Below the pieces are notes generated by a model, which did no database searches, was not told where the DNA came from, and saw only the letters and a program-made list of their open reading frames with translations. From the NCBI RefSeq assembly GCF_000430805.1, contig NZ_AUMS01000008.1:186001-250000 (forward strand): a stretch of DNA of 64,000 bases. The letters are read 5' to 3'. Positions 7,683 through 15,971 of this stretch are shown here, in pieces. Each line of letters opens with the position of its first letter. The stretch's first letter is position 1. Made by a program: the position numbers and the translations under genes. Source of the stretch: Chitinilyticum aquatile DSM 21506. GTDB lineage: Bacteria > Pseudomonadota > Gammaproteobacteria > Burkholderiales > Chitinibacteraceae.

Positions 7683-8822
7683 ATGGCCTTCTCGTTTCGT
7701 TCCCGCAAAATCTGGCTGGCGCTTCCGCTCGTGGTTCTTCTCGCCGGTTCCGGCTTCTGGCTGCTGAAGGGCAGCCAGCCCGGCCAGACGGCCAGCGCTC
7801 CTGCGGCAATCCGCACGCTGGAGCTCTCCGCCGCCGATCTGGCCCGCGTCAGCCAGGGGCCGTTTGCCCGCTCGGTCGAGCTGGCCGGCGAATTGCAGCC
7901 GGTACGCCAGACCATTCTCACCGCGCAGATCGAAGGCGAAGTGCAGCAAGTGAATGTGCGCGCGGGCGAGGCGGTGAAGGCCGGGCAGGAGCTGGCGCGT
8001 TTTTCCACGCGCGATCTGGCGCAGAAGGTCGCCGTGCAGGAAGCCATCGTGGCGAAAAGCCGCGAGCAGCTGCAGCAGCAGCAGAAAGTGGAGACGCGCA
8101 ACCGCCAGCTGCTGGAGCAGCGCTTCATTTCGCAGAATGCCTTTGATGCCACGCGCAGCCAGTCCACCGTCTTCCAGGCCGATCTGCAGGCCAGCCTCGC
8201 CGAGCTGGCACTGGCGAGGCAGTCGATGAACTACGCCGTGGTCAGCGCGCCCTTTGCCGGCGTCGTGGCCGAGCGCAAGGTCGAGCCGGGCCAGCATGTG
8301 GGGATGAATGCCCACCTCTTCAGCGTGGTCGATCTCGACGAGCTGGAACTCAGCCTGCAGGTGCCGGTGCGCGCACTGGCCAGCATCGCGGCCGGGCAGA
8401 CCGTGCATTTCCGCGTCGAAGGTTTTCCGCAGGAATTCAGCGGCACGGTCGCGCGCGTCGCGCCGCAGGCCGACGCCAGCCGCAGCGTGCCGGTGTTCGT
8501 GAAGGTCGACAACCGCAATGGCCCGCTCAAGAGCGGCATGTATGCGCAGGCGCGGCTCGATCTGGCCGCGCGCAGCGACGTGCTGAGCGTGCCACAGGCA
8601 GCGATTCGCGAGGAACAGGGGGCAACATATGTCTTCACGGTGCAGGATGGCAGGATCGTCCGCCGCAAGGTTGCGGTGCTGGAAAGCAATCCGTCGACCG
8701 GCATGGCAGCCGTGGAAGGCGCAGCACAGGGCAGCCTGCCGGCCGGCACGATCGTGCTGCGCATTGCTCCGCCGGGCACCGGCGATGGCCAGCCCGTGCG
8801 CCTGCCCAAGGGCTATCAGTAA
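7683..8822 (+). CDS. RND efflux periplasmic adaptor (membrane fusion protein)
   Basis: 379 aa. An N-terminal membrane anchor (residues about 8-25) is followed by a barrel-sandwich half (LTAQIEGEVQQVNVRAGEAVKAGQEL). Next come a coiled-coil hairpin (VAVQEAIVAKSREQLQQQQ), the second lipoyl half (YAVVSAPFAGVVAERKVEPG), and beta-barrel and membrane-proximal domains. This is the HlyD/AcrA-type adaptor that joins the inner-membrane pump to an outer-membrane channel. The ATG at 7683 has AGGA 8 nt upstream and is preferred to the ATG at 7674. It lies in an operon with the RND permease. No outer-membrane factor is nearby, so a shared TolC-like channel is likely. Confidence 0.9.
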   Translation: MAFSFRSRKIWLALPLVVLLAGSGFWLLKGSQPGQTASAPAAIRTLELSAADLARVSQGPFARSVELAGELQPVRQTILTAQIEGEVQQVNVRAGEAVKAGQELARFSTRDLAQKVAVQEAIVAKSREQLQQQQKVETRNRQLLEQRFISQNAFDATRSQSTVFQADLQASLAELALARQSMNYAVVSAPFAGVVAERKVEPGQHVGMNAHLFSVVDLDELELSLQVPVRALASIAAGQTVHFRVEGFPQEFSGTVARVAPQADASRSVPVFVKVDNRNGPLKSGMYAQARLDLAARSDVLSVPQAAIREEQGATYVFTVQDGRIVRRKVAVLESNPSTGMAAVEGAAQGSLPAGTIVLRIAPPGTGDGQPVRLPKGYQ

Positions 8823-8831
8823 CACCTGCCC

Positions 8832-8878
8832 GTATCAGCCCATAGCCCTTTATTTGTAATGCCTAGCGGGATATACCC
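8832..8878 (+). repeat. GTAT/ATAC palindromic repeat, copy 3
   Basis: Left arm GTATCAGCCCATAGCC, loop CTTTATTTGTAAT, right arm GCCTAGCGGGATATACC. It fills the gap between adaptor and permease genes; the Shine-Dalgarno GGAG of the permease directly abuts it. Confidence 0.6.
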
Positions 8879-8889
8879 GGAGTTTTGCC

Positions 8890-11800
8890 ATGTGGTTCAC
8901 TCGTGTCAGCCTGAACAACCCGGTATTTGCGACCATGATGATGCTGTCGCTGTTCGTACTGGGTTTCTTTTCCCTGCAGCGCCTCGCCGTTGAAGAATTC
9001 CCCGATGTGAAATTTCCGGTGGTCTATGTGCAGACCGCCTACCCCGGTGCCGGGCCGGAAGTGGTGGAGTCCGAAGTCACCCGCAAGGTGGAGGAAGCCA
9101 TGAACACCGTCGGCGGCCTGAAGCAGCTGTATTCGCACAGCTATGAGGGGGTGTCGGTGGTGATTGCCGAATTCGACCTCAGCGTCGACCCGGACAAGGC
9201 CGTGCAGGATGTGCGCGAAAAAATGGCCGGCGTGACGCCGCTGTTCCGCAAGGAAGTCGAAACGCCGGTCATCCGCCGCTTCGACCCGGCGGATCGCCCC
9301 ATCGTGTCGCTGGCCATTACCAGCGACAAGCTGGCCCCGCGCGAGCTGACCAGCCGCAGCGAGCAGTTCATCAAGAAGCGCTTTGAAACGATCAACGGTG
9401 TCGGCCGCGTCGAGCTGATCGGCGGGCGCAGCCGTGCGGTGGAAGTGCTGCTCAAGCCGGCGGAGCTGGCCGCCCGCCAGTTGACGGTGAACGACGTAAT
9501 CAGCGTGCTCAAGCAGGAAAACGCCGAATTGCCGGTGGGTACGCTGGAATACCGCCAGCAGGAGCGCCTGGTGCAGATTCGCGGTCGGCTGCATGCCCCC
9601 GGCGATTTTGCCGGCCTGGTGATCGCGCAGCGCAATGGCGCGCCGGTTTACCTGCGCGATGTTGCCTCTATTCGCGACGGCGAAGCCCCGCTCGAATCGC
9701 TGGCACTGGTGAACGGCAAGCCGGCCATGTCGCTCGACATCACCAAGATCGACGGCGCCAACACGGTGCAGGTCAGCGACGACATTCTGGCAATGATGGC
9801 CGAGCTCAATACCGAACTCTCGGGCGACGGTATCAAACTCACCGTGCTGAACGACAGCTCGACCGGCATCCGCAATTCGCTGGCCGATGTGCGCACCACC
9901 ATGCTCGAAGGCGCGGCGCTGACCGTGCTGATCGTGTTCCTGTTCCTCGGCTCCTGGCGCTCGACGGTGATTACCGGCCTCACGCTGCCGGTGGCGCTGA
10001 TCGGCAGCTTCTGGATCCTGAGCCTTGCCGGCTTCACCATCAACGTGATGACGATGATGGCGCTGTCGCTGTGCGTGGGCCTGCTGATCGACGATGCCAT
10101 CGTCGTGCGCGAGAACATCGTGCGCCATGCGGCCATGGGCAAGGGGCATTTCCAGGCGGCCATGGACGGTACGCGCGAAATCGGCCTGGCGGTGCTCGCC
10201 ACGACGTCGACCATCGTCGCGGTGTTCCTGCCGGTCGGCTTCATGGGCGGCATCATCGGGCGCTTTTTCCACCAGTTCGGCCTGACGGTGTGCGCGGCGG
10301 TGCTGATATCGATGTTCGTGTCGTTCACGCTGGACCCGATGCTCTCGTCGGTCTGGCCCGATCCGCACGTGCACGGCGGGAAACGCCCATTGGGCAAGCT
10401 GCTTGATGCCTTCGAGAATGCGCTCGAACGCCTGGGTGTGCTGTATGGCAAGGTGATCGGCTGGGGTCTGCGATACCGCAAGAGCGTGCTGGCCATTGGT
10501 CTTGGCAGCCTCGTCGCCGCCTTCATGCTGGCGCGCTTCATCGGCAGCGAATTCGTGCCGCAGTCGGATCTGTCGCGCATCGGCGTGAGCTATAGCCTGC
10601 CGGTGGGCTCGGCGCTCGACTACACCGCGGATAAAACCCGCCAGATCGACGCGGCACTGCGCGAATTTCCGGAAGTGCTGCAGACCTACGCCACGCTGAA
10701 TGCCGGCGAAGGCGGCAGCAAGCACGACGGCAACCTGACGCTGATCCTGAAGCCGCGCAAGGAGCGCAGCCGCTCGCAGGCCGAGCTGATCCCGCTCCTG
10801 CGTGACCGCCTGGAGAACATCGCCGGCGTGACGATCAACAACATCAGCGGGCTGGGCGGCGGCGGGCCGGACGGCAAACCGATTGCCATTTCGCTGCAGG
10901 GCAGCGATCTGAAGGAGCTGGACCGGCTCAGCCAGGATTTCGCGGCAAAACTCGCGAAAATCCCCGGCGTGGTCGACGTCGACTCGACGCAGAAGGCCGG
11001 CAAGCCGGCGCTGAATGTGGAAGTCGACCGCCCGCTGGCAGCCGATCTGGGCTTGTCCCTCAACAGTATCGGCGCAGCGCTGCGCCCGCTGGTGGCCGGT
11101 GAGAAGGCGACCAACTGGCAGGCTCCCGACGGCGAAAACTACGACGTGATCGTGCGTCTGCCGGCGGAGGCGCGCCAGACCGGCAGCCAGCTCGAAAGCC
11201 TCTACCTGCCCAGCAGCAAGGTCGACGCCAGCGGCAATCCGGTGCTGGTGCCGCTGTCCAGCGTAGCCGAGCTGAAGGCCAGCACCAGCCCGGTTCAGGT
11301 CAACCGCCGCGCGATGATGCGGGAAGTCTGGATCACCGCCAACGTCAGCGGCCGGACTTCGGGCGAAATCCAGAATGACATCGCCGCCCTGCAGCAGAAC
11401 TTCAAGCTGCCCCCCGGCTACCGTTTCGACGCGCAGGGCGATGCGAAGGACATGGCCGAATCGGCGGGTTATGCCGTTGCCGCACTCGCGCTGGGGGTGA
11501 TCTTCATCTACATGATTCTCGCCTCGCAGTTCGGCAGCTTCCTGCAACCTCTGGCGATCATGACCTCGCTGCCGCTGTCGATCGTCGGCGTGCTGCTGGC
11601 ACTGCTGGTCTGGCGCAGCACGCTGAACATCTTCTCGGTCATCGGCATCATCATGCTCATGGGGCTGGTGACGAAGAATGCGATTCTGCTGGTCGACTTC
11701 GTCAATCACCTGCGCCAGCAAGGCATGGAGCGGGCCGCGGCGATCGCGGAAGCCGGCCGGGTGCGACTGCGCCCGATCCTGATGACGACGGCAGCCATGG

Positions 11801-12012
11801 TTGTCGGCATGCTGCCGCTGGCGCTCGCCATCGGCGAAGGCGCCGAAGCACGCGCGCCGATGGCGCACGCCATCATCGGCGGGCTGATCACGTCCACCCT
11901 GCTGACGCTGGTCGTGGTGCCGGTGGTTTTCACCTATCTGGATGACCTGGGCAGCTGGTGCGTGGGCAAGCTCAAGGGCCGTCGCGCAAACACCGCAGAG
12001 ATCAATCCATAA
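8890..12012 (+). CDS. RND family efflux permease (HAE1/MexF-like)
   Basis: 1040 aa, the usual AcrB-family length, with the two-fold repeat of a membrane core and large periplasmic loops. The N-terminus has TM1, then FPDVKFPVVYVQTAYPGA and the EEAMNTVGG motif of the porter domain. TM4 carries the proton-relay Asp pair in GLLIDDAIVVREN. The second half repeats the fold, with GLVTKNAILLVDFVN in TM10 and RLRPILMTTAAMVVGMLP. A proton-driven drug or solvent exporter working with the upstream adaptor. Substrate unknown. A palindromic repeat precedes it and another follows the stop by 3 bp. Confidence 0.93.
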   Translation: MWFTRVSLNNPVFATMMMLSLFVLGFFSLQRLAVEEFPDVKFPVVYVQTAYPGAGPEVVESEVTRKVEEAMNTVGGLKQLYSHSYEGVSVVIAEFDLSVDPDKAVQDVREKMAGVTPLFRKEVETPVIRRFDPADRPIVSLAITSDKLAPRELTSRSEQFIKKRFETINGVGRVELIGGRSRAVEVLLKPAELAARQLTVNDVISVLKQENAELPVGTLEYRQQERLVQIRGRLHAPGDFAGLVIAQRNGAPVYLRDVASIRDGEAPLESLALVNGKPAMSLDITKIDGANTVQVSDDILAMMAELNTELSGDGIKLTVLNDSSTGIRNSLADVRTTMLEGAALTVLIVFLFLGSWRSTVITGLTLPVALIGSFWILSLAGFTINVMTMMALSLCVGLLIDDAIVVRENIVRHAAMGKGHFQAAMDGTREIGLAVLATTSTIVAVFLPVGFMGGIIGRFFHQFGLTVCAAVLISMFVSFTLDPMLSSVWPDPHVHGGKRPLGKLLDAFENALERLGVLYGKVIGWGLRYRKSVLAIGLGSLVAAFMLARFIGSEFVPQSDLSRIGVSYSLPVGSALDYTADKTRQIDAALREFPEVLQTYATLNAGEGGSKHDGNLTLILKPRKERSRSQAELIPLLRDRLENIAGVTINNISGLGGGGPDGKPIAISLQGSDLKELDRLSQDFAAKLAKIPGVVDVDSTQKAGKPALNVEVDRPLAADLGLSLNSIGAALRPLVAGEKATNWQAPDGENYDVIVRLPAEARQTGSQLESLYLPSSKVDASGNPVLVPLSSVAELKASTSPVQVNRRAMMREVWITANVSGRTSGEIQNDIAALQQNFKLPPGYRFDAQGDAKDMAESAGYAVAALALGVIFIYMILASQFGSFLQPLAIMTSLPLSIVGVLLALLVWRSTLNIFSVIGIIMLMGLVTKNAILLVDFVNHLRQQGMERAAAIAEAGRVRLRPILMTTAAMVVGMLPLALAIGEGAEARAPMAHAIIGGLITSTLLTLVVVPVVFTYLDDLGSWCVGKLKGRRANTAEINP

Positions 12013-12015
12013 CAA

Positions 12016-12062
12016 GGTATAGCCCTGTAACTATTTATATAAAACGGCTACAGGGCTATACC
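12016..12062 (+). repeat. GTAT/ATAC palindromic repeat, copy 4
   Basis: Arms GGTATAGCCCTGTAAC and GGCTACAGGGCTATACC around an A/T loop; 15 of 17 positions pair. It starts 4 bp after the permease stop. Confidence 0.7.
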
Positions 12063-12277
12063 CAATCGCAACCTCTCCTCTCTGCACGCAGACTCCGTTT
12101 GCAACAAGCACCGCCGAATTCTGCAGGCGCAGAAAACCGGCCATGTGCATCCAGCAGCACACAGGCCACCGCACAGGAAACGGCCTGCGCAGCACGTTCG
12201 GTCAGGTGTGTGGGGAATCGGCCGGAAGAGCAGGTCAAACGCTTCCGCATCCGGGCGGCAGGAGCCCCCCCCCATCC

Positions 12278-12311
12278 AGACAAAAGCCCCGGATTGCCGG
12301 GGCTTTTGTCT
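12278..12311. terminator. bidirectional terminator
   Basis: Perfect 15-bp stem (AGACAAAAGCCCCGG with its complement) around ATTG. A/T flanks on both sides suit ending both the RND operon and the convergent AI-2E family gene. Confidence 0.8.
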
Positions 12312-12332
12312 GGGCAGGCTGCCTGATGCAGT

Positions 12333-13448
12333 TCAGCGCGCAGCGTCCTCGTCACCGCTGCCGGAGGATGCCGGCGGAGCCTGCAGCTGCGGCGTGTTCG
12401 GAATGGCATCGAAGAGCCACCCTTTCGCAATGGCGTAGCAGACGGCCAGCAGGGTTGGTCCGAGGAACACCCCCAGAATGCCCATCGAAGCGGCGCCGCC
12501 GAGCACGCCGAACATGATCAGGGCAAAGGGCAGATCGCTGTTCTTGCCGATCAGCAGGGGTTTCACGACGTTGTCCGCACTGCCGACAATACCGACCATC
12601 CAGACCGCCACAAAAATGGCCCAGCCCGGCGAACCGCCATGATAAAGCCATGCCGCGACCGGCAGGCCCAGCAGCGATGGTCCGCCAGGCAGGACAGAAA
12701 GGAAGCAGCTGGCAAAGCCGAAGGTCGCCGCATTGGGAACACCGGCAATCAGGTAGCCGACATAGGCGAGTGCGCCCTGCACCAGTGCGGTACCGACAAA
12801 GCCGTTCACCACGCCACGGATCGACGAGCCGGCAATATGCAGCAGCTCGTTGCCGCGCCGCCCGGCGAGCTTGGTCATCAGCGCCCTCAGCCAGCACAGC
12901 AGCGTTTCGCCTTCCAGATACAGCACCAGCGCAATCAGGAGACTCAGCCCCAGCTCCAGCACCCCCCGCCCCAGCGTTCCCAGCAGGCCGAGCAGGAAAG
13001 ACGCGACCGGCGACACGTACTCGCGCACCTTGGCCAGCAGTTCCGGATCACCGGAGCCAAGCAACGCCCAGTATTTACTGATCTGGCTGCCGACAAAAGG
13101 CAGCTTGACCAGCCAGCCGGGCAATTCCGGCCAGCCATGCGAAAAGGCATCGCGCACCCGCACGACCGTTGCACCGGCCTGCTCGACAAACTGGCTGCCG
13201 CCCACGATCAGCGGCACCAGCAGCAGGCAGGTCATCAGCAGAAGCATCAGCAAGGCGGCGATCAGGCTGCGGCCACCACACCAGCGCCGCACATGCAGAT
13301 AAGGTTGCCAGGTTACCAGCACCAGAATGGCGGCCCAGATGATGGCCCCCAGGAACGGGCGCATCACCTGCCAGGCCATGGCAAACAGCAGCAGAATGCC
13401 CAGGAGGCCAAGCGCCGGATTGATGAGTTCGGAAGTTTTGATTCGCAT
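12333..13448 (-). CDS. AI-2E family transporter (permease)
   Basis: 371 aa, about eight hydrophobic segments. The fold and motifs fit PF01594: paired N-terminal helices (ALGLLGILLLFAMAWQVMRP, then LVLVTWQPYLHV), a soluble middle region, then GVVNGFVGTALVQGALAYVG and VLPGGPSLLGLPVAAW. A late LPFALIMFGVLGGAASMGILG is typical of the family. Members export small molecules (AI-2 exporter TqsA) or ions (Na+/H+); specificity is not predictable here. The ATG at 13448 is used because an upstream TTG would add a non-conserved stretch. The terminator at 12278 lies just downstream. Confidence 0.85.
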   Translation of the reverse strand: MRIKTSELINPALGLLGILLLFAMAWQVMRPFLGAIIWAAILVLVTWQPYLHVRRWCGGRSLIAALLMLLLMTCLLLVPLIVGGSQFVEQAGATVVRVRDAFSHGWPELPGWLVKLPFVGSQISKYWALLGSGDPELLAKVREYVSPVASFLLGLLGTLGRGVLELGLSLLIALVLYLEGETLLCWLRALMTKLAGRRGNELLHIAGSSIRGVVNGFVGTALVQGALAYVGYLIAGVPNAATFGFASCFLSVLPGGPSLLGLPVAAWLYHGGSPGWAIFVAVWMVGIVGSADNVVKPLLIGKNSDLPFALIMFGVLGGAASMGILGVFLGPTLLAVCYAIAKGWLFDAIPNTPQLQAPPASSGSGDEDAAR

Positions 13449-13588
13449 CACGCAGCACCATGAATACACGTGCTGCAAGCATAACGGAATCAGCAGTATG
13501 GTGCCGCATCTATCCTTGTGACAGCAACGCGGCTTCCGGGGAAAGGCAGGCCAGCGTCCGGTTCAACCAGCATGCCTGTCGCCGCAAA

Positions 13589-13891
13589 TCAGATGGCACC
13601 GTGCCTGGATAGCCGCCGGGCACGCGCAGCCATTTCACCGAGGATGCCGGCAATCTGGCGCCGCACCGCCGGGTCGTCCACAGTGAGGAAATAACGGTTC
13701 AGCATGTCATGCACATCGCGGGCCAGCAGGAAGAGCACCTCCTTTTCCGGCAGCGTGGCCACACGCAGGTAGTCGTGAATTTCGGCGACGATGTGATCCG
13801 ACAATTCGTCAGGCAAACGGGCTGGCGCGGTCAGTATGCGGTCATACAGGCGGATGCCGACCACTCCCATTGCCAGTAGCTGCAAAGCCAT
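13589..13891 (-). CDS. hypothetical protein
   Basis: 100 aa, mostly helical and cytosolic, no family recognised. It starts MALQLLAMGVVGIRLYDRIL and ends with a basic RARRLSRHG tail. The ATG has AGGAG about 7 nt upstream, so expression is likely. Divergently placed from glmS, with a 178-bp shared upstream region. Confidence 0.5.
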   Translation of the reverse strand: MALQLLAMGVVGIRLYDRILTAPARLPDELSDHIVAEIHDYLRVATLPEKEVLFLLARDVHDMLNRYFLTVDDPAVRRQIAGILGEMAARARRLSRHGAI

Positions 13892-13995
13892 GATGCGCTC
13901 CTGCTCTTTGATATTTCACTCTAGAAAGCACTGCGGTGCTTGCCATCGCCGTCCGTCGAGCGGCGCCGCGCATCATTTTTCCAGCGTTCTAAGGT

Positions 13996-14017
13996 GTTGC
14001 AGTTATCGCACTGCAAC
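13996..14017. promoter_or_regulatory. 22-bp palindrome upstream of glmS, putative operator
   Basis: GTTGCAGT-N6-ACTGCAAC is a perfect 8-bp inverted repeat, 53 bp before the glmS ATG. Two TATAAA motifs follow (14029 and 14043) that could be -10 elements. It fits a dimeric repressor or activator site but matches no operator I can name. Confidence 0.45.
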
Positions 14018-14069
14018 ATGAAGCAACGTATAAACAGGGCACTATAAATCCACCCTGGAGAAACCGATC

Positions 14070-15890
14070 ATGTGCGGCATTGTTGGCGCTCTTTCCAATC
14101 GCAATGTGGTCCCGATGCTGCTGGCGGGGCTGGAACTGCTGGAGTATCGCGGCTACGATTCCAGCGGCCTTGGGCTTTTGGCCGGCGGACAGCTGCAGCG
14201 CATCCGCGTCAAGGGCCGCGTGAGCGAACTGGCCCGCGCCAGCGCAGATGCCAGCGCCCCCATCGGCATCGCGCACACCCGCTGGGCCACGCACGGTGAA
14301 CCCAGCGAGGCTAATGCGCACCCGCATCTGGGCGGCGACACCATTCTGGTCGTCCATAACGGCATCATCGAAAACCATGCCCAACTGAAGGCCCGGCTGA
14401 TGACGGCCGGCTACACCTTCACCTCGGAAACCGACACCGAAGTCGTCGCCCACCTGATCCACGCCGAACTGCAGCGCAGCCAGAACCTGCTGGCCGCCGT
14501 GCAGGCAAGCGTCGCGCAGCTGGAAGGCGCCTACGCACTGGGCATTGCCAGCACTACCGCACCCGACACGCTGATCTGCGTGCGCAAGGGCAGCCCGCTG
14601 GTGCTCGGCAGCGGTTTTCACGAATTTTTCTTCGCCTCCGACATCGCCGCACTACTGCCCTTTACCCAGCGCATCACGCATCTGGAAGAAGGCGATCTGG
14701 CGGTCATCACGCAGGACAGGGCACAGATCTACGACGCCGCCGGCCAGCCGGTGGAGCGGCCATGCCGCACGCTCGACATCAGCCCGGAATCCACCGACCT
14801 TGGCCATTATCGCCACTACATGCAGAAGGAAATCGCCGAGCAGCCGGCTGCGCTGGCCAGCACGCTGGAACGTGCACTGCAACTCGGCTTCCAGCCCGCG
14901 CTGTTCGGCCCGCAGGCCGAAGCCATTTTCAGCCAGCTGCGCCATGTGCGCATTCTCGCCTGCGGCTCGAGCTACCATGCCGGCCTCGTCGCGCAATACT
15001 GGATCGAAGAAATGAGCGATCTGGCGGTGAGCGTCGATATCGCCAGCGAATACCGCTACCGCCAGGCGCGCGAACCGGACCACACGCTGATCGTCGCCAT
15101 TTCGCAGTCCGGTGAAACCGCCGACCTGCTCGCCGCCGTCCGTTCCGCGCGCGAGCGCGGCAATGTCAGCGTGCTGGCGATCTGCAATGTGCCGCACTCC
15201 TCGCTGACCCGCGAAGCCGACATGGTGGCACTGACCTATGCCGGCATCGAAATCGGCGTTGCCTCGACCAAGGCCTTCATCACGCAACTGGCCGTGCTCT
15301 TCACGCTGGCCGCCACCTTTGCACAACAGCAGCAGCGCATCAGCCGTGAAACGCTGCAGCACTACCAGCATGCCCTCACGCGCCTGCCGCAATGGTGCAG
15401 CGACACGCTGGCGCTGGAGAACGAAATCAGCCAGTGGGCACACGAACTCAGCCATGCCGCACACGCCCTCTTCCTCGGCCGCCACCAGTTGTTCCCGATT
15501 GCGCTGGAAGGCGCACTCAAACTCAAGGAAATCGCCTACATCCATGCCGAAGGCTACGCCGCCGGTGAACTCAAGCACGGACCACTGGCACTCGTCGACG
15601 AAACCATGCCGGTGATCGTCTGCATGCGCAACGACCGGCTGACCGAAAAGGTCCTGAGCAATCTGCGCGAAGTCGAAGCACGCGGCGGACAGATTTACCT
15701 GATCGGCGAACCCGGTGCGGCCGCACTGGCGCCTTTCGCCCACCGCGTACTGGAAATCCCCGGCAGTGGCGACCTGGCAGCCATCCTGATGACGCTGCCG
15801 CTGCAGTTGCTGGCTTATCACACCGCCTGCCGCAAGGGCACCGATGTCGACAAGCCACGGAACCTGGCCAAAAGTGTGACGGTTGAATAA
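14070..15890 (+). CDS. glmS: glutamine--fructose-6-phosphate aminotransferase (isomerizing)
   Basis: 606 aa. Makes glucosamine-6-phosphate from fructose-6-phosphate and glutamine, the entry to peptidoglycan and LPS amino sugars. After Met removal, Cys2 (MCGIVGALSN) is the glutaminase nucleophile. Also visible are LEYRGYDSSGL, TRWATHGEPSEANAHPH and TDTEVVAHLI. Two SIS domains follow (ACGSSYHAG; SQSGETADLLAAV; EGALKLKEIAYIHAE GYAAGELKHG) and the C-terminus is KSVTVE. The ATG follows a GGAG site. A 22-bp palindrome lies upstream. No glmS ribozyme was seen, as expected in proteobacteria. Confidence 0.97.
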   Translation: MCGIVGALSNRNVVPMLLAGLELLEYRGYDSSGLGLLAGGQLQRIRVKGRVSELARASADASAPIGIAHTRWATHGEPSEANAHPHLGGDTILVVHNGIIENHAQLKARLMTAGYTFTSETDTEVVAHLIHAELQRSQNLLAAVQASVAQLEGAYALGIASTTAPDTLICVRKGSPLVLGSGFHEFFFASDIAALLPFTQRITHLEEGDLAVITQDRAQIYDAAGQPVERPCRTLDISPESTDLGHYRHYMQKEIAEQPAALASTLERALQLGFQPALFGPQAEAIFSQLRHVRILACGSSYHAGLVAQYWIEEMSDLAVSVDIASEYRYRQAREPDHTLIVAISQSGETADLLAAVRSARERGNVSVLAICNVPHSSLTREADMVALTYAGIEIGVASTKAFITQLAVLFTLAATFAQQQQRISRETLQHYQHALTRLPQWCSDTLALENEISQWAHELSHAAHALFLGRHQLFPIALEGALKLKEIAYIHAEGYAAGELKHGPLALVDETMPVIVCMRNDRLTEKVLSNLREVEARGGQIYLIGEPGAAALAPFAHRVLEIPGSGDLAAILMTLPLQLLAYHTACRKGTDVDKPRNLAKSVTVE

Positions 15891-15899
15891 ATCACGATA

Positions 15900-15916
15900 T
15901 TGTCATAAAGCAGCCA
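15900..15916 (+). promoter_or_regulatory. Pho box (PhoB site)
   Basis: TTGTCATAAAGCAGCCA matches the PhoB consensus CTGTCATAAATCTGTCA at 13 of 17 positions, including the whole TGTCATAAA half. TAAGAAT nine bases further is a plausible -10. It lies 56 bp before the first of two alkaline phosphatase genes. Confidence 0.6.
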
Positions 15917-15971
15917 AAAATCCGTAAGAATCGAGGCGTATCGTCGGCTTCCTCTAAACAGGGAGATTTCA

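Larger units (their letters stand above)
12013..12332. other. intergenic stretch between convergent genes
   Basis: Contains palindromic repeat copy 4 (12016-12062), a run of nine C residues (12265-12273) and a bidirectional terminator (12278-12311). The stretch 12064-12264 shows no convincing gene or site. Confidence 0.6.

Noticed and set aside
8863-12015. Long minus-strand open frame opposite the RND permease
   Set aside because: A mirror of the conserved permease; His/Arg/Gln-rich translation with no family features.
14018-14069. Early ATG at 14018 as part of glmS
   Set aside because: Out of frame and would place residues before the catalytic Cys that must be N-terminal after Met removal.
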